Shown here one piece after another: positions 1-5,873 of a stretch of DNA of 5,873 nt. Origin of the DNA: JANMEX01 sp031423755 (GTDB lineage: Bacteria > Pseudomonadota > Alphaproteobacteria > Rhizobiales > Rhizobiaceae); contig JANPGC010000289.1 in NCBI GenBank assembly GCA_031423755.1, forward strand, positions 1-5,873, written 5' to 3'. How positions within the stretch are numbered: the stretch's first letter is position 1; each line of letters starts with the position of its first letter. Made by a program: the position numbers and the translations under genes. The notes under the pieces are model-generated. The model made no database searches, had not been told where the DNA came from, and saw only the letters and a program-made list of their open reading frames with translations.

Positions 1-721
1 GGGGCTGATGGCCTTTCTGTTCGGGCTGTTTGCGTTTCGAAGCCGTGTGTCTGGTGTATATCTTTCCATCATCACGCAGGCGCTGACCTATGCTTTGCTG
101 CTAGCCTTTTTCCGCAATGAATTCGGCTTTGGCGGCAACAATGGGCTGACAGACTTCAAGGACATTCTCGGCTTCAACATCCAGGCGCCTGGAACGCGCG
201 CGGCGCTGTTTGTGGCGAGTGCGATTGCGCTGGTTGCGGGCATGCTGATTGCGAGCGCAATCACCTCGTCCAAGTACGGCAAGCTGATGGTGGCGGTGCG
301 CGATGCGGAAAGCCGTACGCGGTTTCTCGGGTACCGGCCCGAGTATGTGAAGCTGTTTGCGTTCACTGTGTCAGCGATGATGGCGGGCGTGGCGGGTGCG
401 CTTTATGTGCCGCAGGTGGGCATCATCAACCCGGGCGAATTTGCCCCGGCCAACTCGATTGAAGTGGTGATCTGGACGGCGGTCGGCGGGCGCGGCACGA
501 TTTTCGGGCCGGTGATCGGCGCGTTTCTGGTCAATGGCGGCAAGAGCTGGTTCACAGGTTTGCTGCCGGAATATTGGCTGTTTGCGCTCGGCGCGCTGTT
601 CATTTTCGCCACGATCTTCCTGCCCAAGGGCGTAGCCGGGCTGTTCGCAAAGTTCAAGATCAAGAGGCCTGCGAAGGCCAAGCCCCTGCCCGCTTCTGTA
701 GAACCGGCGGCGGCGGAGTAG
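1..721 (+). CDS. urtC: UrtC, urea ABC transporter permease (5' truncated)
   Basis: This is the inner-membrane permease subunit that with UrtB forms the urea channel of the UrtABCDE importer. The frame is open to the window edge, so the ATG at 8 is internal; about 239 residues are visible against roughly 350-390 in the family, and the N-terminal third is missing. Counting from that ATG, hydrophobic segments lie near residues 17-35, 64-84, 114-136, 150-176 and 189-211. The cytoplasmic loop at 95-110 (AVRDAESRTRFLGY) corresponds to the ATPase-contact loop of LivM-type permeases. The stretch GGRGTIFGPVIGAF (160-173) and the ending PEYWLFALGALFIF are characteristic of UrtC within the branched-chain permease family. 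The tail (212-237) is basic, then Ala/Pro-rich. The stop TAG at 719-721 lies four bases before urtD. A LivM paralogue is the alternative, but the UrtC-like motifs and the urtDE context make that unlikely. Confidence 0.93.
   Translation, partial: GLMAFLFGLFAFRSRVSGVYLSIITQALTYALLLAFFRNEFGFGGNNGLTDFKDILGFNIQAPGTRAALFVASAIALVAGMLIASAITSSKYGKLMVAVRDAESRTRFLGYRPEYVKLFAFTVSAMMAGVAGALYVPQVGIINPGEFAPANSIEVVIWTAVGGRGTIFGPVIGAFLVNGGKSWFTGLLPEYWLFALGALFIFATIFLPKGVAGLFAKFKIKRPAKAKPLPASVEPAAAE
715..718 (+). promoter_or_regulatory. Ribosome binding site of urtD
   Basis: GGAG lies 7 bases upstream of the ATG at 726 and sits inside the last codons of urtC, ending just before the urtC stop. This supports the 726 start and suggests translational coupling between urtC and urtD. 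Confidence 0.75.
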
Positions 722-725
722 ACCG

Positions 726-1472
726 ATGGCGCGCAAGGAAAGCCTGCTTTATCTCGACGATGTCTCCGTCGCCTTTGACGGGTTCAAGGCGATCAACGAC
801 CTGTCGTTCATCCTGCAAAAGGGCGAGATGCGGGCTATCATCGGGCCGAACGGCGCGGGCAAGACGACGATGATGGACATCATCACCGGCAAGACGCGGC
901 CCGACAAGGGCGAGGTCTATTTCGACGGTGACCTCGATCTGACCAAGCATGACGAGGCCGAGATCGCGCAGAAGGGCATCGGCCGGAAATTCCAGAAGCC
1001 GACGGTGTTTGAAAGCCATACGGTCGAGGACAATCTGGTGCTCGCACTTGCGGGACCAAGAAACGTGTTTGCCGCGCTGTTCCACAAGGGCGGCAAGGCG
1101 CAAAGCGAACGCATCGACGAGATATTGACGACGGTGCGCCTCACCGCGCGGCGGCATGATCTGGCGGCGAACCTGAGCCACGGGCAGAAGCAGTGGTTGG
1201 AGATTGGCATGCTGCTGGCGCAGGAGCCGAAGCTGCTTTTGGTTGACGAGCCGGTGGCGGGCATGACGGATGCGGAGACTGAAGAGACGGCGCGGCTTTT
1301 GAAAGAGATCGCCAAGACACGCTCGGTCGTGGTGGTCGAGCATGACATGCATTTTGTCCGTTCGCTGGGCGTCAAGGTGACCTGCCTGCATGAAGGGTCT
1401 GTGCTGTCGGAAGGCAGCCTCGATTTTGTCAGCGCCGACCCGCGCGTCATTGAAGTTTATCTGGGGAGATAG
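726..1472 (+). CDS. urtD: UrtD, urea ABC transporter ATPase
   Basis: This is one of the two cytoplasmic ATPases that power urea uptake through UrtBC. The 248-residue length is normal for UrtD. All ABC motifs are intact: Walker A GPNGAGKT (40-47), Q-loop Gln90 within GRKFQKPTVF, signature LSHGQ (150-154) followed by KQWLEIGMLL, Walker B LLLVDEP with Asp174 and Glu175, and the H-loop His206 in VEHDM. LSHGQKQWLEIGMLL and EPVAGMTDAE are typical of UrtD and separate it from LivG. The ATG at 726 is preferred because a GGAG precedes it at 7 bases and the start lies only four bases after the urtC stop. The C-terminus ends in VIEVYLGR, the usual LivG/UrtD-style tail. It is co-transcribed with urtC and urtE. 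No defect is seen. Confidence 0.96.
   Translation: MARKESLLYLDDVSVAFDGFKAINDLSFILQKGEMRAIIGPNGAGKTTMMDIITGKTRPDKGEVYFDGDLDLTKHDEAEIAQKGIGRKFQKPTVFESHTVEDNLVLALAGPRNVFAALFHKGGKAQSERIDEILTTVRLTARRHDLAANLSHGQKQWLEIGMLLAQEPKLLLVDEPVAGMTDAETEETARLLKEIAKTRSVVVVEHDMHFVRSLGVKVTCLHEGSVLSEGSLDFVSADPRVIEVYLGR
1463..1468 (+). promoter_or_regulatory. Ribosome binding site of urtE
   Basis: GGGGAG lies within the last codons of urtD, 6 bases before the urtE ATG at 1475, and its position fixes that start. The urtD stop (1470-1472) lies between the site and the start codon, consistent with coupled translation. Confidence 0.75.
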
Positions 1473-1474
1473 CG

Positions 1475-2170
1475 ATGTTGAAGGTCGACAAGGCTGTGCT
1501 CCACTATGGCGCGGCAGAGGCGCTGCGCGGGGTTTCGCTGGAGGCCAAGGAAGGGCAGATAACCTGCATTCTTGGACGCAACGGCGTTGGCAAGACGAGC
1601 CTCATCCGTTCGATTGCCGGGCATCACAAGCTCACATCCGGCAGCATTTCATTTGACGGCAAGTCGCTTGACGGCAAGCCGGCGCAGGACCGGGCGCGCG
1701 GCGGCATCGGGCTGGTGCCGCAAGGGCGCGAGGTGTTTCCGCTACTGACCGTTGGCGAAAATCTGGTGACCGGCTATGCTGCAGCCCCCAAGGGCGAGCG
1801 CAACATTCCGGACTATGTGTTTGACCTGTTTCCCATTCTCAAATCGATGCTGAACCGGCGCGGCGGCGACCTGTCCGGCGGGCAGCAGCAGCAGTTGGCG
1901 ATTGGCCGGGCGCTGGTGATGCGCCCGAAACTGCTGGTTCTGGACGAGCCGACAGAGGGCATTCAGCCATCGATCATCAAGGATATAGGCCGGGCAATCC
2001 GCTACCTGCGCGACACGGCCGGGATCGCCGTGCTGCTGGTCGAACAATATCTCGACTTCTGCAGGGAGCTGGCCGATCAGGTGCACATCATGGACCGGGG
2101 GCAAGTGGTGCACTCAGGTCCGGCGTCGGACCTTGACCTGCCAGACGTGCGGCGGCATTTGACGGTTTAG
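1475..2170 (+). CDS. urtE: UrtE, urea ABC transporter ATPase
   Basis: This is the second ATPase of the urea importer, pairing with UrtD under the UrtBC channel. At 231 residues it has the family's usual size. Motifs: Walker A GRNGVGKT (34-41), Q-loop Gln83 in LVPQGREVFP, signature LSGGQ (133-137) with QQQLAIGRAL after it, and Walker B LLVLDEPTEGIQPSII with Asp157 and Glu158. The EGIQPSII extension is typical of UrtE. The H-loop position carries Gln191 (LLVEQYLDFC) rather than His, which is normal for the LivF/UrtE branch and not a defect. The ATG lies two bases after the urtD stop. The stop codon TAG (2168-2170) forms the left edge of a long palindromic element. This appears to be the last gene of the operon, because the next gene is convergent and no urease gene follows. 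Confidence 0.96.
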   Translation: MLKVDKAVLHYGAAEALRGVSLEAKEGQITCILGRNGVGKTSLIRSIAGHHKLTSGSISFDGKSLDGKPAQDRARGGIGLVPQGREVFPLLTVGENLVTGYAAAPKGERNIPDYVFDLFPILKSMLNRRGGDLSGGQQQQLAIGRALVMRPKLLVLDEPTEGIQPSIIKDIGRAIRYLRDTAGIAVLLVEQYLDFCRELADQVHIMDRGQVVHSGPASDLDLPDVRRHLTV

Positions 2171-2330
2171 AGCATCGGTCGTCAAAATGGAATCGTTTGG
2201 ACTTGTCTTTCCGCGCCCCGGACTTCGTCGCGCGCCGCTCACGGTGCTCGCACCGCTTCACGTCACGCTCCTTGCCGGGACACGGAAATCCGGCGTCCAA
2301 TCCGATCCCATTTTAACGCTCGACGCTCTA
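2168..2330. repeat. Long imperfect palindrome, MITE-like element
   Basis: The outer arms, 2168-2202 and 2295-2330, are reverse complements at about 29 of 35 positions with one 1-base bulge (hand alignment). They begin TAGAGC and end GCTCTA, and both contain an AAAATGG/CCATTTT core. Pairing resumes further in: 2210-2221 matches 2275-2286 at about 10 of 12 positions. The centre holds a CGGTGC-TC-GCACCG hairpin (2242-2255). The whole unit could fold into one hairpin centred near 2249. The flanking TA on each side fits a TA target duplication as made by IS630/mariner-type transposition, so a MITE is the likely origin; this is inferred, since no transposase or second copy is present. It occupies almost all of the 170-base gap between urtE and the convergent RTX gene and could act as a 3' mRNA hairpin for either. 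There is no T-tract typical of an intrinsic terminator. Confidence 0.65.
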
Positions 2331-2340
2331 GCCAGCCAGC

Positions 2341-2853
2341 TCAAACCACCACGAAATCCGCAAATGTCAGCGCCGTTCCGTTTGTGACATCGGCGAACAG
2401 CGTCTGGCCACCAGCCGTCAAGCCATTGGTGTCGTAGAACAAGTCGCCTGTGGCGCGGTCATAAATGATGATATCATTGGCGTCTTGCGCGGCCAGTGAC
2501 AGATCCTTGAACCAGGCGGACGCCAGGGTTCCCGTCATGGTCAGCAATGTGAAGACGGCATTCTCAAGCTGAACTGTGTCGGCCGAGATATTGAAATCCG
2601 TTATCGCGTCATGGTTTGTGACAGCGTTCAGCGCCGTGTTGAACAGGAACGTGTCCGCGCCATTCAGGCCGGTCAGAATGTCATTGCCGAGGCCGCCGTT
2701 CAAAAGGTTCGCGCCGCCGTTGCCGATCAACGTGTTGTTGAATGCGTTGCCGGTCAGGTTGATCGAAGAAAGGCCTGCATTGCTGCTGGTTGACAGCGTT
2801 TCGATCTCCTGACCGGCGGCCAGAACATAGCTGACAGACGCGTAGACACGGTC
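2341..2853 (-). repeat. Duplicated RTX 3' module, copy 1
   Basis: This encodes residues 769-938 plus the stop: one repeat unit, a final GGLGNDxLTGLNGADTF nonapeptide coil and the C-terminal export domain. It matches the last 170 residues of the neighbouring RTX gene (5357-5869) with no insertion or deletion and about 141 of 170 residues identical by hand count. The most conserved part is the last ~55 residues (KDLSLAAQDANDI through TFADFVV), consistent with constraint from a shared exporter. Confidence 0.85.
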
Positions 2854-5157
2854 TGTCCCGCCGCTTGCCGCTTCAATGACTTTGTCCAGCGCGTTGTCGA
2901 CCGAATAGGAGTCATTACCGGCAAGTCCGGTCATGGTGTCGATGCCGCCGCCGCCGTTCAAAACGTTTGCCCCGAGATTTCCAATGAGCGAATTGACAAA
3001 TTCATTGCCGGTCAGGTTTATTGCGGCTCGACCTGAGTTGTTGCTGGTCGACAGAGTCTCAATTTCCTGCCCGGCGGCCAACGTGTAGCTGACAGAGGCA
3101 TACACCCGGTCAACACCACCACCGACCGCTTCGGTGACCGCGTCGAGCGCATTGTCAACTGCATAGGCGTCATTGCCGCCCAGCCCGGCCATGGCGTCAA
3201 TGCCGCCCCCGCCATTGAGGACATTTGCCGCCGCGTTGCCAGTCAGCCCATTTGCGAAGGCGTTGCCGGTCAGGTTGATGAGCGCTGTTCCAGTGTTGCT
3301 GTTGGTGGCCAGGACTTCGATTTCCTGACCGGCGGCGAGTGTATAGCTCACGGAAGTGAAAACCCGGTCTGCCCCGCCGCCTGCCAGTTCGATAACCACA
3401 TCCTGACTGTTGTCGACGACATAGGTGTCGTTGCCGATGCCGCCGGCCATCTCGACAATATCGGCGCCGCCGCTGAGAAGATCATTGCCGTCTTCGCCAA
3501 AGAGATGATCTGCGCCTGCCGCACCCGCCACTGTGTCATCGCCAAAGCCGCCCCACACCCAATCATTTCCAGCGTCGCCGCCAAGCCCATCATTTCCGTT
3601 GAGCCCGTAAATATAATCAATCCCTGCGCCACCCAGAACATAGTCTGCGAAGTAGGACCCGAAAAGCGTGTCATCCTGCGCTCCGCTGAAGATATAGATG
3701 CCTTGGGCGGCGCCGCTGCCGTTGACCCAGTTTTCCTCATTTGCCGCCGTATATATGATCGTTGTTTGGGTGCCCGCGACAATGCGGATCAGCTTGTCGA
3801 TGTAAAAGCCATCGTTCCAGTTTTCAAAAACTGTGGTCCGCAAATCGACAGCCAGGGCAGAGCCTGCGCGGATTTCCAGAAGCACGCTTTTCGAAAGCGT
3901 ATCTGTCGAATTGCCGATGATGCGGTTTACCGATCCCGTGCCGGAGACCGGCGCACCTATTGTGCCGTACAAGGTGCCCGCCAATATCCCGGCATCAATC
4001 AGGTATTCGCCCTTGACGATGTCGAGGGTTTCAACACTGGACAACTGCATGCCCCTGATGTCTGTTTTCGTCCCGATGTCAAATTCCGTCACCGCCGACG
4101 CATCAAGCTGCAAAGTATCCGTTCCGGCGTCCCCGTTGAAATGGTCGGCGGGATTCAAATCGCCTTCAAGGATCAGGAACCGGTCGTTTCCCCCACCGCC
4201 GTTGAAGGTGTCCAGACCGCCGAAACCGAGGAATATGTCGGCAAAGCCGGTTCCGGTCACCGTTTCGGTTGCTGCTGTGCCCAGAAGGGCGACAAGATCC
4301 TGCGCCTCCCAGCCTGTAAGGTTAAGCCCGCTGAAATTACCGCCGCTGACATTGTTGATCGTCAACATGTCGCGCGCACCGTTCAACCCGACAAATGCCG
4401 TGAAACCGCCCGGTCCGAGCTGGGCAGATGTGATGACAACCTCTGTGCCGTTGGTCCAGACCTCCTCCAATCCGCTGATCAACAGATTGGAGATATCGAC
4501 ATTGCCGACCTGACCGATGTCGCCAGTCGCCGCCGCGCCAATGGCAAGAATGTGATCGGTGTCTGCGCCGCCGTCCACTGTTTCGCCAACGGCCCCATCG
4601 CCGTTGCGGTAGATGAAAGTGTCATTGCCCTGATCGCCGAAAAGGCTGTCGGCGCCGCCCGCCCCGTCCAGAATGTCCGCAGCACCGCCGCCGCGCATGA
4701 AATCGGCGGCACCTGCGCCGACCAAAGTGTCGCTGTTCTGGAAATAGTCGTCAAACAACTGTGTGGGCGTCGGTCCATTCGCAAGAATGTCTACGAAACG
4801 GAAGTCACCGGCAAACCGCGAAACGCTCAGCGGGAACGGTACGGCATTGTCGAATTGATAGCGGGCGATGACATCTGCGCTTCCTGGCAAAGACCATTCG
4901 ATTTTTGTCACATCGACCTGAGCCAAACCGGTTGAATCGTATGTGCGGACACCGAATACTTCGGCCTGGATGGCCGTAACGCCTGGAACACCGGTTACCG
5001 GCACTTCGACAACGGCGTTGCCAGCTGCTGAAAAGCCGATGATTGCGCCGGACCAAATGGAGACGGAACCAAACCAAGTGCCGGCAAAGCCCGGGCGGGC
5101 GGGTCCAAGCAGGAAAGCAAGACCGGGATTGTCTGTCAGGGTTTCATGTGAGGACAC
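2341..5157 (-). CDS. RTX-type calcium-binding repeat protein, predicted type I secreted
   Basis: This is a 938-residue protein with no N-terminal signal peptide or membrane segment, as expected for export by a type I system (ABC ATPase, adaptor, TolC-like channel) guided by the C-terminus. Residues 1-145 form a hydrophobic, beta-rich, unrecognised domain. Glycine/aspartate nonapeptide blocks (GGxGxDxLx type, calcium beta-roll) lie near 153-182, 302-327 and 493-578. Between them are two divergent copies of a longer module, about 168-313 and 312-500. Residues 597-838 hold 86-residue repeats each starting DR-V-SVSY-LAAGQEIE. Residues about 835-938 form the C-terminal export region, ending in TFADFVVV. 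The GTG start is supported by GGAGAA 5 bases upstream and an in-frame TGA at 5179-5181 with no other usual start between. Adhesin, surface-layer or matrix roles are all possible; no catalytic motif such as the HExxH of serralysin-type proteases was seen. The cellular function is unknown. Confidence 0.9.
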   Translation of the reverse strand: MSSHETLTDNPGLAFLLGPARPGFAGTWFGSVSIWSGAIIGFSAAGNAVVEVPVTGVPGVTAIQAEVFGVRTYDSTGLAQVDVTKIEWSLPGSADVIARYQFDNAVPFPLSVSRFAGDFRFVDILANGPTPTQLFDDYFQNSDTLVGAGAADFMRGGGAADILDGAGGADSLFGDQGNDTFIYRNGDGAVGETVDGGADTDHILAIGAAATGDIGQVGNVDISNLLISGLEEVWTNGTEVVITSAQLGPGGFTAFVGLNGARDMLTINNVSGGNFSGLNLTGWEAQDLVALLGTAATETVTGTGFADIFLGFGGLDTFNGGGGNDRFLILEGDLNPADHFNGDAGTDTLQLDASAVTEFDIGTKTDIRGMQLSSVETLDIVKGEYLIDAGILAGTLYGTIGAPVSGTGSVNRIIGNSTDTLSKSVLLEIRAGSALAVDLRTTVFENWNDGFYIDKLIRIVAGTQTTIIYTAANEENWVNGSGAAQGIYIFSGAQDDTLFGSYFADYVLGGAGIDYIYGLNGNDGLGGDAGNDWVWGGFGDDTVAGAAGADHLFGEDGNDLLSGGADIVEMAGGIGNDTYVVDNSQDVVIELAGGGADRVFTSVSYTLAAGQEIEVLATNSNTGTALINLTGNAFANGLTGNAAANVLNGGGGIDAMAGLGGNDAYAVDNALDAVTEAVGGGVDRVYASVSYTLAAGQEIETLSTSNNSGRAAINLTGNEFVNSLIGNLGANVLNGGGGIDTMTGLAGNDSYSVDNALDKVIEAASGGTDRVYASVSYVLAAGQEIETLSTSSNAGLSSINLTGNAFNNTLIGNGGANLLNGGLGNDILTGLNGADTFLFNTALNAVTNHDAITDFNISADTVQLENAVFTLLTMTGTLASAWFKDLSLAAQDANDIIIYDRATGDLFYDTNGLTAGGQTLFADVTNGTALTFADFVVV
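2644..3369 (-). repeat. Three in-frame 86-residue (258-base) coding repeats
   Basis: Within the 938-residue RTX protein, units start at residues 597, 683 and 769, so the period is exactly 86 residues. Each unit runs: DRV-(F/Y)-SVSY-LAAGQEIE, a Ser/Thr/Asn-rich link, INLTGN-F-N-L-GN-GAN-LNGG, then a GxDxMxGLxGNDxYxVDNALD stretch and an acidic/glycine turn. Units 1 and 2 agree at about 61 of 86 residues by hand. Unit 3 follows the pattern to about residue 838 and then passes into the export region. A partial half-unit (about 557-596, GGIGNDTYVVDN) precedes unit 1. The conserved LTGN and GND turns fit calcium-bound beta-roll coils. Confidence 0.85.
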
Positions 5158-5356
5158 GTCTATTCTCCGATGGCAAATTCAATGGGGCTATTTGCACCAT
5201 GGAATCACGGAAAGATTTTCGCATCACCCTTTTTTGGTATGCTTGCAAATACTTGAACTTGATCCGGCCGTGCGGGGGCATGCCGCAGATATGCGAGCCG
5301 AACAATTTTGGCGGCTTCAGGCTCGGCAAATCAAATCCCGAATGTGCAGTCCCGCC
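5158..5356. other. Intergenic gap between tandem RTX genes
   Basis: This gap of 199 bases separates the stop of the upstream RTX gene from the start of the 938-residue one, both read on the minus strand. It must hold the ribosome binding site at 5163-5168 and probably a promoter, since such spacing is long for a simple operon, but no convincing -35/-10 pair was found. Two small inverted repeats are visible: CGAGCC (5294-5299) with GGCTCG (5320-5325), and GCAT-ACC (5221-5228, one bulge) with GGTATGC (5236-5242) around a T-rich loop. Neither is followed by a T-tract in the transcribed direction, so neither is called as a terminator. It is more AT-rich than the genes around it, especially near 5215-5262. 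Confidence 0.5.
5163..5168 (-). promoter_or_regulatory. Ribosome binding site deciding the GTG start of the RTX gene
   Basis: Read on the minus strand, GGAGAA occupies 5168 down to 5163, followed by TAGAC and then GTG at 5157. The spacing is right for a Shine-Dalgarno site, and it selects a GTG start where no ATG is available between the upstream in-frame stop (5179-5181) and 5157. Confidence 0.7.
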
Positions 5357-5869
5357 TCAGATCACCACGAAATCCGCGAACGTCAGCACTGTCCCGTTTG
5401 TGACATCGGCAAACAGCGTCTGACCGCCTGCGGTCAATCCGTTGGTGTCATAGAACAGGTCGCCGGTGGCGCGGTTGTAGACGATTATGTCATTGGCATC
5501 CTGCGCGGCGAGCGACAGGTCCTTGAACAGGCCCGCGGCCAGCGTGCCGGTCGCGGTCAGAGCTGTGAAGATCGCGTTCTCCAGTTGGATCGTGTCGGCG
5601 GCGACGTTGAAGTCGGTGATCGTGTCATGGTTGGTTGCCGAATTCAGCGCCGTGTTGAACACGAACGTGTCCGCGCCGTTGAGCCCCGTCAGCGTGTCGT
5701 TGCCGAGGCCGCCGAGCAGAAGGTTTGCCCCCGCATTGCCGATCAGCGTGTTGGCGAAATTGTTGCCCGTCAGCCGGATGGCGGCGGTTCCGGCATTGCT
5801 GCTGGTCGAAAGCGTCTCGATTTCCTGGCCAACGGCGAGCGTGTAGTTGACGCTGGCGTAGACCCGGTC
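5357..5869 (-). repeat. Duplicated RTX 3' module, copy 2
   Basis: This is the partner of the module at 2341-2853: both are exactly 513 bases from the DRVYASV codons to the stop and align without gaps. Most base differences look synonymous, which suggests purifying selection after duplication or occasional gene conversion. Similarity ends at the stop codons; the downstream flanks (2331-2340 and beyond versus 5356 and below) do not match. Confidence 0.85.
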
Positions 5870-5873
5870 AATG
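5357..5873 (-). CDS. Second RTX-type repeat protein, C-terminal part only (5' truncated)
   Basis: Only the last 171 residues are visible; the frame is open through the window edge at 5873, so the GTG at 5662 is internal and the true start lies outside. The visible part opens with a repeat unit (DRVYASVNYTLAVGQEIE), continues through LTGNNFANTLIGN and GGLGNDTLTGLNGADTF calcium-binding turns, and ends in a C-terminal export domain finishing TFADFVVI. It aligns gap-free with the last 170 residues of the neighbouring 938-residue RTX protein at about 83% identity. The two genes are therefore tandem paralogues from a duplication and probably use the same type I exporter, which is not in this window. 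The role of its N-terminal region cannot be judged from here. Confidence 0.88.
   Translation of the reverse strand, partial: IDRVYASVNYTLAVGQEIETLSTSSNAGTAAIRLTGNNFANTLIGNAGANLLLGGLGNDTLTGLNGADTFVFNTALNSATNHDTITDFNVAADTIQLENAIFTALTATGTLAAGLFKDLSLAAQDANDIIVYNRATGDLFYDTNGLTAGGQTLFADVTNGTVLTFADFVVI

Noticed and set aside
2047..2049. Missing H-loop histidine in UrtE (Gln191)
   Set aside because: Gln in the VEQ motif is the normal state in the LivF/UrtE branch, so it is not evidence of a damaged ATPase.
2242..2255. Short perfect hairpin CGGTGC/GCACCG as an intrinsic terminator of urtE
   Set aside because: It has a two-base loop, no following T-tract, and is better explained as the centre of the 163-base palindrome.
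2088..2300. Minus-strand frame of 70 codons overlapping the urtE 3' end
   Set aside because: It is a reading of the other arm of the palindrome plus the antisense of urtE, with a basic low-information product.
2187..2387. Small plus-strand frame of 66 codons after urtE
   Set aside because: It runs through the palindromic element and into the 3' end of the convergent RTX gene. Its sequence is explained by the repeat, and no ribosome binding site precedes it.
3505..4935. Open frame of 476 codons on the plus strand, antisense to the RTX gene
   Set aside because: It lies fully inside the RTX gene, whose Gly/Asp/Asn/Ala-rich repeat codons leave the opposite strand low in stops. Its product resembles no family I know, with many scattered Cys and Arg and no start context of note. 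The similar 226-codon frame at 3833-4513 is rejected for the same reason.
5293..5325. Possible terminator hairpin after the upstream RTX gene
   Set aside because: The stem CGAGCC/GGCTCG is only 6 pairs around a 20-base loop and no T-tract follows on the minus strand.
5144..5329. Minus-strand frame of 61 codons in the gap between the RTX genes
   Set aside because: It overlaps the start of the RTX gene in another frame, has no recognisable product and no clear ribosome binding site.

Overview
The window looks like chromosomal DNA from an alphaproteobacterium, probably of the Hyphomicrobiales (Rhizobiales). This rests on the style of the urea transporter proteins, the GC-rich third codon positions, the RTX repeat style and a 'TAGAGC...GCTCTA' bounded palindrome of a kind common in that order. 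The taxon is inferred; no rRNA or other marker gene is present.

Layout: (1) Positions 1-2170, plus strand: the 3' end of a urea ABC transporter operon. It holds the C-terminal two thirds of the permease UrtC, then the two ATPases UrtD and UrtE complete, with 2-4 bases between genes and Shine-Dalgarno sites that overlap or adjoin the previous stop codon. urtA, urtB and the start of urtC lie upstream, outside the window. (2) Positions 2168-2330: a long imperfect palindrome of 163 bases, bounded by TA on both sides, that fills nearly the whole gap between convergent genes. Its first three bases are the urtE stop codon. It looks like a non-coding MITE-like element. (3) Positions 2341-5157, minus strand: one complete 938-residue RTX-type calcium-binding protein, predicted to be exported by a type I secretion system. 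It has an unrecognised N-terminal domain, two divergent copies of a larger module, a glycine/aspartate-rich block, a run of 86-residue repeats and a C-terminal export region. (4) Positions 5158-5356: a 199-base gap without a convincing gene. (5) Positions 5357-5873, minus strand: the C-terminal 171 residues of a second RTX protein, a tandem paralogue of the first; its start lies beyond the window.

The urt genes form one import machine for urea: UrtB/UrtC form the membrane channel, UrtD/UrtE the ATP motor, and UrtA the periplasmic receptor. The RTX genes belong to a separate, oppositely oriented locus of secreted repeat proteins, and nothing in the window links the two functionally. No type I secretion genes, urease genes, tRNA, CRISPR array or transposase were seen. 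I found no sign of a wholly new system. The most interesting points are the palindromic element that coincides with the urtE stop codon and the layered internal duplication of the RTX locus.
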